64,000 nucleotides of DNA from Isoetes taiwanensis (GCA_021234155.1 JAJEKV010000052.1:10061284-10125283), one strand, 5' to 3'; positions 1 through 10,895 are shown, counted from the first letter of the stretch. Numbers and translations: made by a program. Notes: generated by a model not told the origin, from the letters alone.

Positions 1-760
1 TTCGGATTCCAATCAAGGAGAACCCATTCAACCGAGGGCGGAGCAGGGGAATCAATCCCCGCTAAAGGGTATTGCTAATCAATAGGCAAGGAGTTCCTAT
101 CGGGGTTGGAGGCATGTGACCCTTCCCGTTTGGATGATTGACAAGGATTCTTCCTCGTCGACACCTTCATGTGACCAGCCTCTAATGAGACTACAACAAT
201 AGATTTGATAAAGGCTAAATGATGTTATTCATTCTTGCTCAGAATGATCGCCATACGACAGTCTCTAATTGGATAAAAGACAAGAATGCAGATCCATTTT
301 CCTTGACGTATTAAGCAAGACTACCACAGTCGTCGGATTCATTGATCCTATGGCCCAGATCGTATGTTGGGACATGTGAGCACCTCTCGTTTCGGTTATA
401 GTCATTTATGATTGGAGGCGCTTATGATTTTGAAATACTTAAGGTTTTGAGAGAATATCGAACGTCTATACAGCTTTGCCTAAGATTTTAGAATATGAAA
501 TACGGAGGCTCGAACCCTACCAAAATAACTCAATGTCCTAATAAGACTACTTTAACCAATATACCCAATGAGCTAATGTAATTATTTTTTATCTTGAATC
601 TATAATTTTTTTATAACAACCCATTCAATTGTTTTAGGGATATATAGTCTATGGTTTCAGGAATTGTTAATTTTTACATCCATATCAAACCCCCCTGAAC
701 CCCCTATTATTTTGCTACATATTGATAAAGGTTGCATAATGAGGCACTGCATTCAGACGA
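1..760. other. No gene seen
   Basis: AT-rich DNA without a convincing coding frame, RNA gene or terminal repeat. It may be old decayed transposon sequence, but nothing recognisable remains. Confidence 0.5.
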
Positions 761-964
761 TGGGATTATACTATACTTGCAAAATACCAAAGTTAGTAGA
801 AAGCAAACATCCATAAGATGCTCGATCAACTGCCCAATTGAACTAACTAAAAATGCCAATCGGTGGGATTATACTAAACTTGCAAAATACCAAAGTTAGT
901 AGAAAGCAAACATCATAAGATGCTCGATCAACTGCCCAATTGAACTAACAAAAAATGCCAATCA
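761..964. repeat. Tandem duplication, two ~103-bp copies
   Basis: Two adjacent copies (761-863 and 864-964) begin tgggattatacta and run through a shared tract ending aaaaatgccaatc. They differ by a few substitutions and a one-base indel, so the duplication is fairly recent. No coding content is seen. Confidence 0.9.
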
Positions 965-2330
965 AGTTTTATCACAGGATAGAATAAGAATAGTTTCTTA
1001 GTTACCAAATCTCTTTTTTATGGATATAATAAGAATAGTCTTTAGTTACCAAAACTCTTTTTTTATGGACATGATCAAGCGAGAGGTTGGGGAAAAGTAC
1101 CAGGCTCTAAAAAATGAAGCAACTCAAAAAAAAGAGGCTATAAATTGTGCATTCAGCTAGGCTCTAAAAAAGGATGCAATTCAAAGAAAGGGACTATAAC
1201 CCGTTCTACAGTCAGGTGAGATCCCTCTCCACATATTTTATGATATCCCCTAGACCTTCCTCTCCTTCTGTGGTATCTCCTAGACTTTGAAGTGTGTAAG
1301 CTTTGGACGCTGAAATTTTGTTTCTTGAAATTGGCCTCTTATTTAGTAACATTACCACTGTTTTGTCTTGAGATGTAATAAAGGGTCCAGACCTATCTTT
1401 AATTGCTCTTAGACCCAATAAAGATTGTTCCATGCAAGGCCACACCCTCAAGTAGCATATCAGGTCCTCCTCAAGATGCTCGATGGGGGGAGTCGAGCAT
1501 AACACTTGTGTACGAGAAGACTGGCTTCCTAGAGCTCATGCTCTTTTTTGTTGAATTGCAAACGATGGCTTGATCAAAACCCACTTCTTTCCAAAAGAAT
1601 GCTCCTTTTTTTTTAGCTCCCAGTTCTTTACAACTATTAGTGCACTCTTACATAGGATATTGAGCTGCAGGGGAGTTGCCTTATTGAAAACTCAAGCACA
1701 TCTCTCTTAGACCACATTAAGTGAATCAAAATTGCATTAATTCCAAATATACTTCAAAAAAAAAAAATCAAAATCTTGAGATGCATTCATCATAAATTAA
1801 TTAAGAACAAACGTGGCCATTGAACGATAATGTCTCTCCTATGCACATGGGTCTAAGCACAGGCAAAAACTAGAAGGCAATGGCTTGCCTCAGAACACGC
1901 CAGTGGCTTGCCTATAGAACACAGACATAACAGAACAGATACAAGCATAATCAATAAATACACATAAATAAAGGTTTCAAAGAACACAAGAATCATATTG
2001 TTCGAAAGGAAATCCATTTCGCAGCAACCTTGCACACCAAAACTATTCTCTTACATTTTTTGCTACAATAACTTGTTCTCGCATTTATGGGATACGTTGT
2101 TCTGCTCGTCAAGAATGCTCAAAGGAAGACCCTTTAAATAGCAGGATTACTTAGATCTGCGAAGAAGTTGTAATTGGATTACTAGATGTCTAGCTCAAAG
2201 CATCCACACACGCCATCACACCATGCTGCAATCGCTTGCTATAAACAACAAATCCAAAAAAAGAAATAAACATGGCTTCATATCCAATAAAAGAGACCCT
2301 CTAATTTGGGACCGTTGATACCTATAACTC
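965..2330. other. Intergenic, no gene supported
   Basis: AT-rich stretch with a smaller duplicated tract at about 985-1075 (the phrase taagaatagt...ttagttacca occurs twice) and short spurious frames on the minus strand. The longest, about 97 codons at 1212-1505, has no recognisable motif. Confidence 0.5.
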
Positions 2331-2344
2331 ACCCTGATGGTGGC

Positions 2345-2880
2345 ATTCGAAATGAGCATGTTTCATAGAGTCGGAGACACTCAACTGCATTAATCTTTCC
2401 CACAACTTCTTCCTAGGGATCGTGTCGAAAGCTTTGACAAAGTCCATAAAGCAGCAATACAAATCATATCATTTGTTTTTGTCTCCTCTATCAAGGCGCA
2501 CAATATGAAAATATGATCTATAATGAAGTGCTTCAATATAATCCCTACTTTGTTTCGCACCTCCGTTTCCTCTGCCCATGCCATCAATTGCTGCTCAAGA
2601 ATTTTGGCCAACAGTGAGCTGACAGCAGGACAGTGAGGATCATCGATCTTATGTATATAGAAACCACTCTGCTTGATCCATTGTGCAAGGAAGCCTTCCA
2701 GAAGGGCTCTGTTGAATAGATGGGTAAGGACGGGGGCAATCTGTGGCCCAACCCACTACAACAGTTTTACCTGCATGCAGGTCGTCTAAATCTATAGCCT
2801 CGCCATTTGCAAGACGTTGCAAGCCTTTAGTGACATCTGCCTCTGTTACAACTAGTGCAGGGCCTATTTGTATTGGCATG
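2345..2880 (-). pseudogene. LINE reverse transcriptase remnant
   Basis: Read on the minus strand, successive pieces in shifting frames resemble a non-LTR retrotransposon RT. First comes GLQRLANGEAIDLDD (2649-2879), the region just ahead of the RT core. It is followed by AKILEQQLMAWAEE and FIIDHIFILCALIEETK (2390-2611), matching the motif in which LINE RTs read roughly 'GF R-x-x-S-T-x-DH-x-x-x-L'. The catalytic A/YxDD motifs are not present, and at least two frameshifts separate the pieces. The arrangement resembles that of the LINE at 33768-37649, so the two may be the same broad clade. It is a dead fragment; family assignment beyond 'LINE' is not possible by eye. Confidence 0.65.
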
Positions 2881-2994
2881 TCACTAGAACTCCATTAGGA
2901 TTGTAGACCTATGTCAAATATTTCTCCTACTGCTTTGTAGAGGTGTTACTAATAGGTTGAATCGTTTCTACAGTACAATAGTATTGGAATCTGC

Positions 2995-3785
2995 CAAGGG
3001 TACCCACTCTCTTTCACATTGTTTGAATTGGACATTGATCGGCTTGAGGACTGGCTTATATAGAATGGAGATGAAAGGCCAGGCTTGCTCATCATATAAT
3101 TTTCCAACTAATATATGTGGATAACATGGACCTCTTAGCTTACACCTCAGCAAGTATGCATCAACATTTAGATGCACAAAGTACTCTTTGCTAGGCCACT
3201 AGAATGTACGTCAATTTCGAAAAAGTGCGTCTGGTGTCATCTTTGAGGCAACAGAGGCAGCCTTGCTTTATTTACCAAGATTAAGTTGTAGAAATAGTGC
3301 AAAAGTATAAATAAATAACTAGGGGTGGAGTTCACTACTACTACGTATTAGAGGACTTGTATTAGACAAGGTGTGATGACAGGTTGGAAGGTCCTATATG
3401 CAATGCAGAATAACTGTCACAGAGAAGAGCTTTATGACTGGTCATATCAGTCGCACTTGTTCAGGGTGTTGGTAGAGCTAGTGCTGTTGTATGCAATGGA
3501 AGTGGAAGCTACTTACATCACTTTTCACTTGGGAGGGCTCGGAACGAGTACAATCCTTTTCGACTCGAGCATTGGAATCAAGTCCGCGATCCTGTATCAA
3601 ATTGTTATGCAAAAGATCAGGTTCCTACTTCTTTAAATAACTACCCTGGAATGTCAAATAATATATTGTCAACTTGTGGTAAATATGGAAAACTCACACC
3701 TTTCAAACCTCGCCTACATAATGGCCATGGGTCCACAGCTACTTAAAGCTTGCTAGAAGGAGAAACAAGTCATATGGTTCTCCAG
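2995..3785 (-). repeat. Diverged copy of the LINE tail found at 4400-5235
   Basis: This stretch is a diverged direct copy of 4400-5235. Shared landmarks are ctctttcacattgtttgaat (3010 and 4408), attggaatcaagtcc/attggaatcaagccc, tatcaaattgttatg, and tattgtcaacttgtggtaaa (near 3663 and 5097). Because the second copy is a minus-strand LINE tail with a poly(A) end, this one is probably an older copy of the same LINE. Its own poly(A) and target duplication are not visible. Confidence 0.65.
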
Positions 3786-3982
3786 ATGGAATGTTCAGGA
3801 ACAGGTGGGCATAAAAGCGTATAACAATGTAGATCGTAGTTGGCTAAAATAGATAAATAGTACTTTTATGTCATACCACAATAATGGTTGGCAACAACAG
3901 TGGTTGGTGGCTCGAGAATATATGCTTAGGTCTTTTCATTGTACTTTGCAGAATAAAACTTGTCTTCCTATCAAATTGGTAT

Positions 3983-5447
3983 TTTTTTTTTTTTTTTTGA
4001 AGAAGTTTACCTAGCACAATATATTAAAAGCCCGGTAATGTTAAAAAGCAAGTGAGGAGGAACACACAACGCCCCAAAGAGGCATTACCTCGACACTCCA
4101 AAACCACAACTTTTAACTCATTTAAATTAAAGCCCGACCATCACCATCTACCACACCCAAGAAGTCCCGCCAAATGGAAAACTTAGCTCTACTAATCCAG
4201 GGAACACCAAAAATATATTGAAATAGCTTGTACAAAATTAACACCATTAAGTATATTCTCTCAAATACAATAGTATTTTGCAAACCTTAAAATCAACCAC
4301 ACAAAACCAAGCCATGCATACCCCGGATGCAAGGATGGCTATGTACGTCTGGATCTTGGAATAAAGGGATATACATGAAGCGGCAATTGTTGGCTATTCA
4401 ATCTCTTTCACATTGTTTGAATCGGGCAACACGCAGGTGAGGGCATAAAACGGAGATGAATGCTCTTGCTCTCACGATGAAGAGCCACAATAAAGGGCAA
4501 AGAGGGCTCACATGGCTTAACCTAAAGTATTAAACTCAACAAGGACATTCACAAAGTCTCCGGTGCACCACACGCCAGAGAAGCACCCGAACCTTTGGTG
4601 GGAAAGAGCTCCATGTCCACGTGTCATCTTTCGAGGCAAGGCTGAGAGACCACTTTTACCAAGATTAAGTTGTCATGAATAGCCAAAGTATAAACAAACC
4701 GCACAAGGTGAAGATACAACATCTGGATGAACCTTCCAAAGGACCACATCACCACAGGGACTATGGGTATGTGTAGACAAGGTTGCCACTTGTTCCCTAT
4801 ATGCAATCCAGCGCCCCTTGAGGCCCGGCGAGCTCGAAAGAACTAGAAGAGACTGGTCATGACCATCCCAATACCAATCCTCCAAGGTGAGTAGAGTTGG
4901 TGAATCTTTTCGCCTCCAATGGAAGCGTCCAGAGCACTTACAGATGGCGACCAAGGGGAGGGCTCAAAGGGGTAGAGGAACCCCAAGAAAGGAGAAGATT
5001 GGAATCAAGCCCGAGGTATCAAATTGTTATGGAAGAGCATCGCCGCGTGATCCTACTTAACACCCAAATGAGCTAAAGGGGATGCATGTGGAAATATATT
5101 GTCAACTTGTGGTAAATATGGAAACTCTCACACAGACGACTTTCAAAATGCCACACAATGGCGATGGATTGCCACAATAGCTAGAAGGAGAAACAATGCT
5201 CCATATGAGCGGCTCCAATGGAAACTTAGAGACCAACACCTTACTATAAAAGTGCCAAATCCAATGGTAGCCCCCATCGTGCGGACACTTCCACCAAGCC
5301 ACTTAAACAACCGCCCCTTCATCATGCCATACACAAAATTTTGAACAATCTTATCCAAAGCTTTGTATCTTACCCTGGGGAGCTAACGCCGAGAATCTTT
5401 GTATACACATAGGTGCTACAAATTTGTACTTGGACTTAAAATAGTGA
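3983..5447 (-). mobile_element. 5'-truncated LINE insertion with poly(A) tail and 17-bp TSD
   Basis: A 1,465-bp insertion in minus orientation. Its poly(A) tail appears as a T run at 3982-3998. Direct repeats flank it: tcctatcaaattggtat (3966-3982) and tcctaccaaattggtat (5448-5464), 17 bp with one mismatch, the signature of target-primed reverse transcription. Minus-strand frames inside (5143-5358 with DKIVQNFVYGMMKG; 4673-4954 with WIAYREQVATL and GDVVLWKVHP) look like the C-terminal part of a LINE ORF2 after the RT core, but are broken by frameshifts. The 5' end lies within ORF2, so the copy was dead on arrival. Confidence 0.75.
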
Positions 5448-5464
5448 TCCTACCAAATTGGTAT

Positions 5465-6545
5465 TGAAGCATGGAATTGGAATCTTTGAAGTAAAGGATA
5501 CATCATGAAGAGATTAGAGCTCGCTAAGGTTACTCATGGGTATTTTAATAACCATTCCCTATGGCATTGGTATATGCATTTCCCACCATTTAAAATGGTT
5601 TGCATTTTTATCCTATTTTATTGTCAAAAATAGCAAGTGATAGTGGTTGATTTGTTAGAAAATCATACTGTCAAGAAGTACAACACAGGTTTATAGTTAG
5701 AAATTTCGCTTTGAACGCCAGCTTCAAATCACAAGTATGCAGTTAGTGTGCTTGTGTTGTGCTATTGAGTGTGCTTTTGTTTGCCTTGTGCTATGAGTAT
5801 ATTTCCCCATGAGGATCCTAAAAGAGAAGGTAGCATTAAATACTACATTTTTTACCTATAACTATATATCAGATAGATAAAAATGATACTGCAAGGGGGA
5901 GGGAGGGGCCTCCCGGGGAGGGGGGGGAGGGCGCCGCATATGAGATGAGAGATTATGAGAGATAATTGAGGGAGGAGAGATATGAAGAGATGGTGTGGGG
6001 TTAAAAAAAATGCACTCTCTCCAATTAATGGTTAGGGGCATTCCAATTGTTAACATTTTCGTAACAATTTGACTGTCGAAACCATCTTCTTGACGCGGGG
6101 AAATAGGGGAGAACAAGGAGCTTGTTCGATTCGTCAGTCGGTCTCTTCTTCCACATATTCCTCCAAACTTTAGGTAAATAGTAGTATCAATTAAACTAGT
6201 AATGCATATTTTGTGTTGAAATGCATTTCAAATGAAATTCAGACGAAACAGATGAAATCCACTTCAAGAGCAACTAGACCGTTGCTTCCAGCAATCAGCA
6301 ATAGAGAAAAAAATACCTCCAAGACATTATTCAAGAATTACTGGTGCAATTGGCAACCTACTGTAGTAACTAGAAATTCTATGGCAAACAAGCCGACTAT
6401 GGTAACTGAAAATTCCTTTGCAATTGTTGCAAGTAATAACGTAGTTAGCATACCTTGGCATACCTCAGAAGATAAAGAAAAGCAAGCACGCTGTTGAGTG
6501 GTCAGACAATGCTACCTTTTTCTTTTTTTTTCTTTTTTTCTTTTT
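5465..6545. other. Intergenic, G-rich tract and poly-pyrimidine run
   Basis: No convincing gene. It contains the G-rich tract at 5895-5931 and ends in a long T/C run (about 6515-6552) that immediately precedes the first copy of the duplicated leader. A 94-codon frame at 6213-6497 shows no recognisable motif. Confidence 0.5.
5895..5931 (+). other. G-rich tract with quadruplex potential
   Basis: Six runs of three or more G occur within 37 bases (GGGGG-A-GGG-A-GGGG, then GGGG-A-GGGGGGGG-A-GGG). This satisfies the usual four-run rule for an intramolecular G-quadruplex on the plus strand. Whether it folds or has a role cannot be told from sequence. Confidence 0.6.
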
Positions 6546-7150
6546 TTTTTTTATATAGTTATGATTTCCGCTATGTAGGTCATGATCATCTTCTATCTTG
6601 TATGATGATATATGCACTCCCCTTGTTTTCATTTCTGAAAAATTCATATGTCACAGTTTCTATTTTAGAACATTTTCATGTTCCATATCCCCTTCTTCAT
6701 ATCGATTCATTCTTCATCTTTAGGGTGGTGTTTGACTTAACTCCTATAATGGTTTCCTTTCCACATATTTGATAATTTACCCTTTTGCTCTATTGCTTTA
6801 ATTTTTATGTTCTTTTTCCCTTATTTTTTTCCTTTAATTTCTTCTTTTTTTTTTCCTAGTCTCTTTCTTGAAGTTAGGTTTTCGTTCTCAGCTCCGTTGC
6901 TCTCACGATGGCCGCCGATGTGTCCTTAACCTTTCTCTCTCTGCCAGCCCTTGTACGGTGGCTTCAAGTTCCTTGGACAGTGATTCGCCAGCTATGTAAG
7001 TCTATAAATTGGGTTCATTTGCAAGTTTTGTTCTTCTGCTCTGTGGAGTTCCACATTTCGGCCATAGCTTGGAAGCTAGGCCCTGAAGTTTGTATGGGAA
7101 GGAAGAAAGGCGGCTTCAATAAAGCCACATTGATCAGGATGGAGGAAGAA
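6546..7150 (+). repeat. Duplicated leader plus first exon, copy 1
   Basis: About 605 bp nearly identical to 8033-8639, differing by a few substitutions and T-run length changes. Both copies start right after a T run with atatagttatgatttcc and end at ggaggaagaa. The unit holds a pyrimidine-rich 5' leader and the first 80 or so codons of an ORF starting MAADVSLTF. After the shared end this copy continues into a reverse transcriptase fragment, the other into an unrelated tail. The layout recalls the pseudo-LTRs of Penelope-like elements. Confidence 0.92.
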
Positions 7151-7885
7151 CTTCATAGGAAGGACTTCATCAGGTGTAATAATTGGCTTCTATCTCATTG
7201 TTTCCTTCAAATGGGTGGGGGCATTTGGCGACAAAAGAAAGGCATCCCTATGGGTTTTTCGTGCAGCCCTGCTTGGTGTAACTTGTATCTAGCCTGGTAT
7301 GAACTTAGATTCATTATGAAACTTGCCCATCTTAATAGGGTCGTTGACATTCCTAGGTTCCAATTTGCTTTTAGATATATTGATGACTTGTGCATAATTA
7401 ATGGTGGAGATCTCTTGGAGTTCTTCTCTATTCAATCTGATTGCACTGTTTACAATATGTTCCATCTGGGGATTAAAAATGAAACAGTTTATAGAGGAGA
7501 TTCCAAGGTCGGCCACATGATTAATTTCCTCAATGTTACTGTACAAGTTCTTGACCCTAATATTGGCTCATTTCAGTATACCAGATATGATAAGAGGAGA
7601 AATCTGGATTTCCCTGTGTTTAAGTTTATCAAAGCTAGTGGGTGCAGACCCTATGGCCAGGCTTGCAAAGTGATAATTTCACAGGTCTTCCCTTATGTTT
7701 ATGCTCATTCAAACTTGCAAAAGGCAGTTACAGACATTTGTGACCTGATCAAAGCTTTCTGCATCAATGGTTTTGTAAAGAAGGACTTGATAAGAATTGT
7801 TCTCAATACATTGAAGAATAACAATTTTCCAGGCTTACCATTCGATATTGAGGACGTCTCAAGATCTCTCATAAAAATGATGTAA
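6908..7885 (+). CDS. Chimeric ORF: duplicated N-terminus fused to Penelope-like RT C-terminal part
   Basis: A 325-residue open frame. Residues 1-81 (MAADVSLTF to the basic GRKKGGFNKATLIRMEEE) are encoded in the duplicated unit. From about residue 82 the sequence is an RT fragment: RT motif 4/5 as KKGIPMGFSCSPAWCNLY, then the catalytic motif as FRYIDDLCIING, then thumb-like sequence (HMINFLNVTVQVL, YDKRRNL). The G-x-PMG-x-x-x-SP plus Y-I-DD-L pattern, with no LINE-type or LTR-type flanking domains, is what I know from Penelope-like and related RTs. The palm's first Asp motif and the fingers are missing, so it cannot be an active RT alone. No GIY-YIG endonuclease follows; the frame stops at 7885. 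The start is the first ATG in a CACGATGG context. Whether the chimera is expressed is unknown. Confidence 0.7.
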   Translation: MAADVSLTFLSLPALVRWLQVPWTVIRQLCKSINWVHLQVLFFCSVEFHISAIAWKLGPEVCMGRKKGGFNKATLIRMEEELHRKDFIRCNNWLLSHCFLQMGGGIWRQKKGIPMGFSCSPAWCNLYLAWYELRFIMKLAHLNRVVDIPRFQFAFRYIDDLCIINGGDLLEFFSIQSDCTVYNMFHLGIKNETVYRGDSKVGHMINFLNVTVQVLDPNIGSFQYTRYDKRRNLDFPVFKFIKASGCRPYGQACKVIISQVFPYVYAHSNLQKAVTDICDLIKAFCINGFVKKDLIRIVLNTLKNNNFPGLPFDIEDVSRSLIKMM

Positions 7886-7930
7886 GTCATTTGTTTCTCA
7901 AATTCTAGTGAGTAGTTCCTTACGGGTCAG

Positions 7931-7961
7931 GTAGGGCCCCTGTGTTACAGCAGGGCCCTAC
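7931..7961 (+). other. Strong stem-loop after the RT stop
   Basis: A perfect 9-bp inverted repeat (GTAGGGCCC at 7931-7939, GGGCCCTAC at 7953-7961) encloses 13 nt that extend the stem as CTG/CAG around TGTTA. It lies 46 nt after the stop of the chimeric RT, where a 3' UTR structure for template recognition could sit. It does not show a hammerhead core. Confidence 0.7.
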
Positions 7962-8032
7962 TCTCCCTGTTGTAACAATTTAGGTATTCCATATGGATAT
8001 CAGGTGCCCCCTGATCTGCGGTTGGTGGAAGG

Positions 8033-8639
8033 TTTTTTTATATAGTTATGATTTCCTCTATGTAGGTCATGATCATCTTCTATCTTGTATGATGATATAT
8101 GCACTCCCCTTGTTTTCATTTCTGAAAAATTTATATGTCACAGTTTCTATTTTAGAACATTTTCATGTTCCATATCCTCTTCTTCATATCGATTCATTCT
8201 TCATCTTTAGGGTGGTGTTTGACTTAACTCCTATAATGGTTTCCTTTCCACATATTTGATAATTTACCCTTTTGCTCTATTGCTTTAATTTTTATGTTCT
8301 TTTTCCCTTATTTTTTTTCCCTTTAATTTCTTCTTCTTTTTTTCCTAGTCTCTTTCTTGAAGTTAGGTTTTCGTTCTCAGCTCCGTTGCTCTCACGATGG
8401 CCGCCGATGTGTCCTTAACCTTTCTCTCTCTGCCAGCCCTTGTACGGTGGCTTCAAGTTCCTTGGACAGTGATTCGCCAGCTATGTAAGTCTATAAATTG
8501 GGTTCATTTGCAAGTTTTGTTCTTCTGCTCTGTGGAGTTCCACATTTCGGCCATAGCTTGGAAGCTAGGCCCTGAAGTTTGTATGGGAAGGAAGAAAGGC
8601 GGCTTCAATAAAGCCACATTGATCAGGATGGAGGAAGAA
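8033..8639 (+). repeat. Duplicated leader plus first exon, copy 2
   Basis: Second copy of the 605-bp unit at 6546-7150, in the same orientation and offset by about 1,488 bp. It starts at a T7 run right after the 3' region of the RT fragment and ends at ggaggaagaa (8639). The single-base differences from copy 1 are few, so the duplication is recent or was maintained by gene conversion. Confidence 0.92.
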
Positions 8640-8960
8640 AAGCTGAAAGCTGAAAAAAGGAAAAAGATATTTGATTACCACAGGCCTGCGAAAATCCCTG
8701 GATCAGCCAAGAACCCTATCAATCTTGAAGGTGCAGCCAGTTCTCCTCAAGTTGCAGCAGACCCCATTTCGGTTCCTATATCTGTTCCATGCTCTTCAAT
8801 TAATGTGGATGTGGCTCCAGCATTAGATCATATTGCCCCTACTGTCCCTGCTCCTGGAGTTCTGCTGGGCGAATCTTCTCTTAAGGTTCTTAATCTCCTG
8901 GCCCAAAATCTTACCCTTTCGATTTTAATAGCCTTATGTCTTCCCCTTTTTTTCTTCTGA
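8397..8960 (+). CDS. Unknown protein, first exon candidate sharing the duplicated N-terminus
   Basis: A 187-codon frame with the same 81 N-terminal residues as the chimeric RT ORF. It continues with a basic stretch (KLKAEKRKKIFDYHR) and a Pro/Ser/Ala-rich linker (PISVPISVPCSS), and drifts into T-rich DNA where the reading becomes leucine/phenylalanine-rich and implausible. The true exon probably ends before about 8890, with a long T-rich intron after it. I do not recognise the family. Since the RT chimera uses the same start, this may be the 5' ORF of an intact Penelope-like unit, or a host exon the RT fragment was inserted into. Confidence 0.4.
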   Translation: MAADVSLTFLSLPALVRWLQVPWTVIRQLCKSINWVHLQVLFFCSVEFHISAIAWKLGPEVCMGRKKGGFNKATLIRMEEEKLKAEKRKKIFDYHRPAKIPGSAKNPINLEGAASSPQVAADPISVPISVPCSSINVDVAPALDHIAPTVPAPGVLLGESSLKVLNLLAQNLTLSILIALCLPLFFF

Positions 8961-10895
8961 TTGTTCTCTTCTTCTGGTATTTGATCCTCAGACATCTTTA
9001 GATTACTCTCTAGGTCGTTTTATAAATTGGTGTTTCTCAGATATTTCCTCTAAATTCGATCTTCAGATCTTCTAGGTTTAGATCTGATAATGGCTTTCTT
9101 TCATTTTGTATTTTCCTGGGCTCTATCTTGTTTTTCCTTTAATAGTTTCTCCTTCTTCTGTGTCATCTTTATAACCTTGTGGTATTTAGTGCCCTTATAT
9201 CTCTGCCTTATTTTTGCGAGACTAATTTGCTATCCTATGCACTGACTTGTCTCTTAGTTCTCTAGTTAAGTTAGGTCATATACTCATTTGTCTCATATCT
9301 GTCTTCTTATTGTAGTTTGGGATCATTCATATTTTATCCTGTTTAATTTAGACAGCCTATTCCATTCTTTTAACACTGTATTTCTTTCTTTTATCAGTTT
9401 TTTGTTATAGTAGATATTTATCTGGGTTAATTCATCTCAGGAGAGTTTTAACAAAATCTATAATGCTAAGTGCTTATCCTTAAATTTGTTTATCTTGTTA
9501 GATAAGTTATGTTCATGTGTCCTTTGTGTTCATATTTTCATGTATTTCTTTCTGTGTTTATTTCCTTTGTCACTTTCCTAAAGTGTAAATATATATCTGG
9601 TTTCTTTTTATTATGTTCCTTTTGTATACGGCTTATACTGTTCTAAATTTCCACCAAGGCTGTCTTATTTAGATCTAGCTCTTATATGTTTCTACCTTTT
9701 TAGTCTAGTACCCTTGTGGTGCATGCCATCTTTTAATTATATCCTTTTCTGTTAGGTTTTCTAGCTATTCCTCTCTCTATTTCAGTTTATTCTTTTGTTT
9801 TCAGTCCGCTATTATATTGTTTTTAGCCTTCAATTTAAGCTTGTTGCTGCTTTCTGTTCAGATCATCACCCGGTTATGCAGATATTCAAATTCACTGTTT
9901 ATCGTTGGCAGGAAGTTTGTTCATGACTTTGTTGTTGTTTTTCATCTTAAAAATGTTCTAGTCTGCATTAATCTTTCATGCTATTCTGCTGCAAAAGTGG
10001 CCCTGTTCTTATTTTACTATTTGCTTTCTGATTTTTACTTGCTGGAGCTTCTTTAGTATCAAAGTTCATTGTTGTCATCCTTTGTTTCTATTAAATGCTG
10101 TGGTGAAAGGCGTTAAGCTGGATGTGTTCAATGCTTACCTGTAATGGCTTTAGCAGTTACCCATTAGGCTAACTTGCTTCTGGTTCTGTTGCAGGTAACC
10201 GAACCCATCCCTCCATGTGGTTTTTTAGGAAATTCAGGGAGCAGAATCTACTGCTCAAATCTTCAAGACTTTTTGGATGTTGGCTGCTGGGAGTCATCTT
10301 TGAACTCTACTGGTTTATAGTTTCTTGATGCTATGCCATACCACTTAATGTGGTTTAAATCTTAAACATCTTTGAAGTTCTTCTGCTTTTTTACTTGTTA
10401 CTTCTATATCTTTCTAAGTTTTGAACAGTTATACTTACTCTAGTAATATTTTCTATATTTACTGTCTATTAATTGCACGTTCTATTTTAGTGACATACTA
10501 CCCTTTTGATTTAATATAAGAAATCTATTGTCGACATTTACCTATTGTCTTCATTTCCTTTTGTCATCTTTTCCTTTATAACTTGTTGGTTTTTGCTGTT
10601 TGCTTTGGTTCCTTATATGTTGTTTTCTTAGTATTTTTCTCTACTTTAACTTATGTCCTTGTTTTCCCCTCTGTATTCTTGTTCTACTTTGTTTTAACTT
10701 AAGGTTGTTTCCCTTTGTTTATTCTATTTGCTAAACTTCTTGGATCTTTTTGTCTTGTAGTATGGTTCTTGTCTAATGAATTTTTTTGCTCTCAAATCAA
10801 GGCCTAGTTTAGACGTACACCTAGTCTTTACTAGGACTGCACTTGAAAAGTCTTTCTGTTCCAAATATTTGGTCTTTAAGGCTTAGGTCTGTTTT
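8961..10895 (+). other. T-rich, intron-like DNA
   Basis: About 1.9 kb with very high T content on the plus strand and no good frame, apart from a hydrophobic 79-codon one at 9817-10056 that is a by-product of T richness. The composition and the acceptor-like tctgttgcag at 10186-10195 fit a long plant intron of the gene starting at 8397. This is inference. Confidence 0.45.
10085..10212 (+). repeat. Dispersed repeat shared with 51575-51692
   Basis: About 120 bp is recognisably shared with the 2.2-kb insertion inside element B: gcttacctgt, a ttacccatt tract, ggctaac, then ctggttct-[gt/ac]-tgcaggtaaccgaac. The similarity is strongest around an acceptor-like tgcag followed by gtaaccgaac, and is lost beyond. 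Both loci therefore carry the end of one dispersed sequence family. Confidence 0.7.

Noticed and set aside
7900-8035. Hammerhead ribozyme in the 3' region of the PLE-like RT
   Set aside because: Penelope-like elements often carry one, so I looked for the CTGANGA and GAAA core. The nearest text is cctgatctgcgg, which lacks the core, and no GAAA partner lies nearby.
9817-10056. Hydrophobic 79-codon membrane protein
   Set aside because: Its composition follows from the high T content of the surrounding intron-like DNA; no start context or homologue is apparent.
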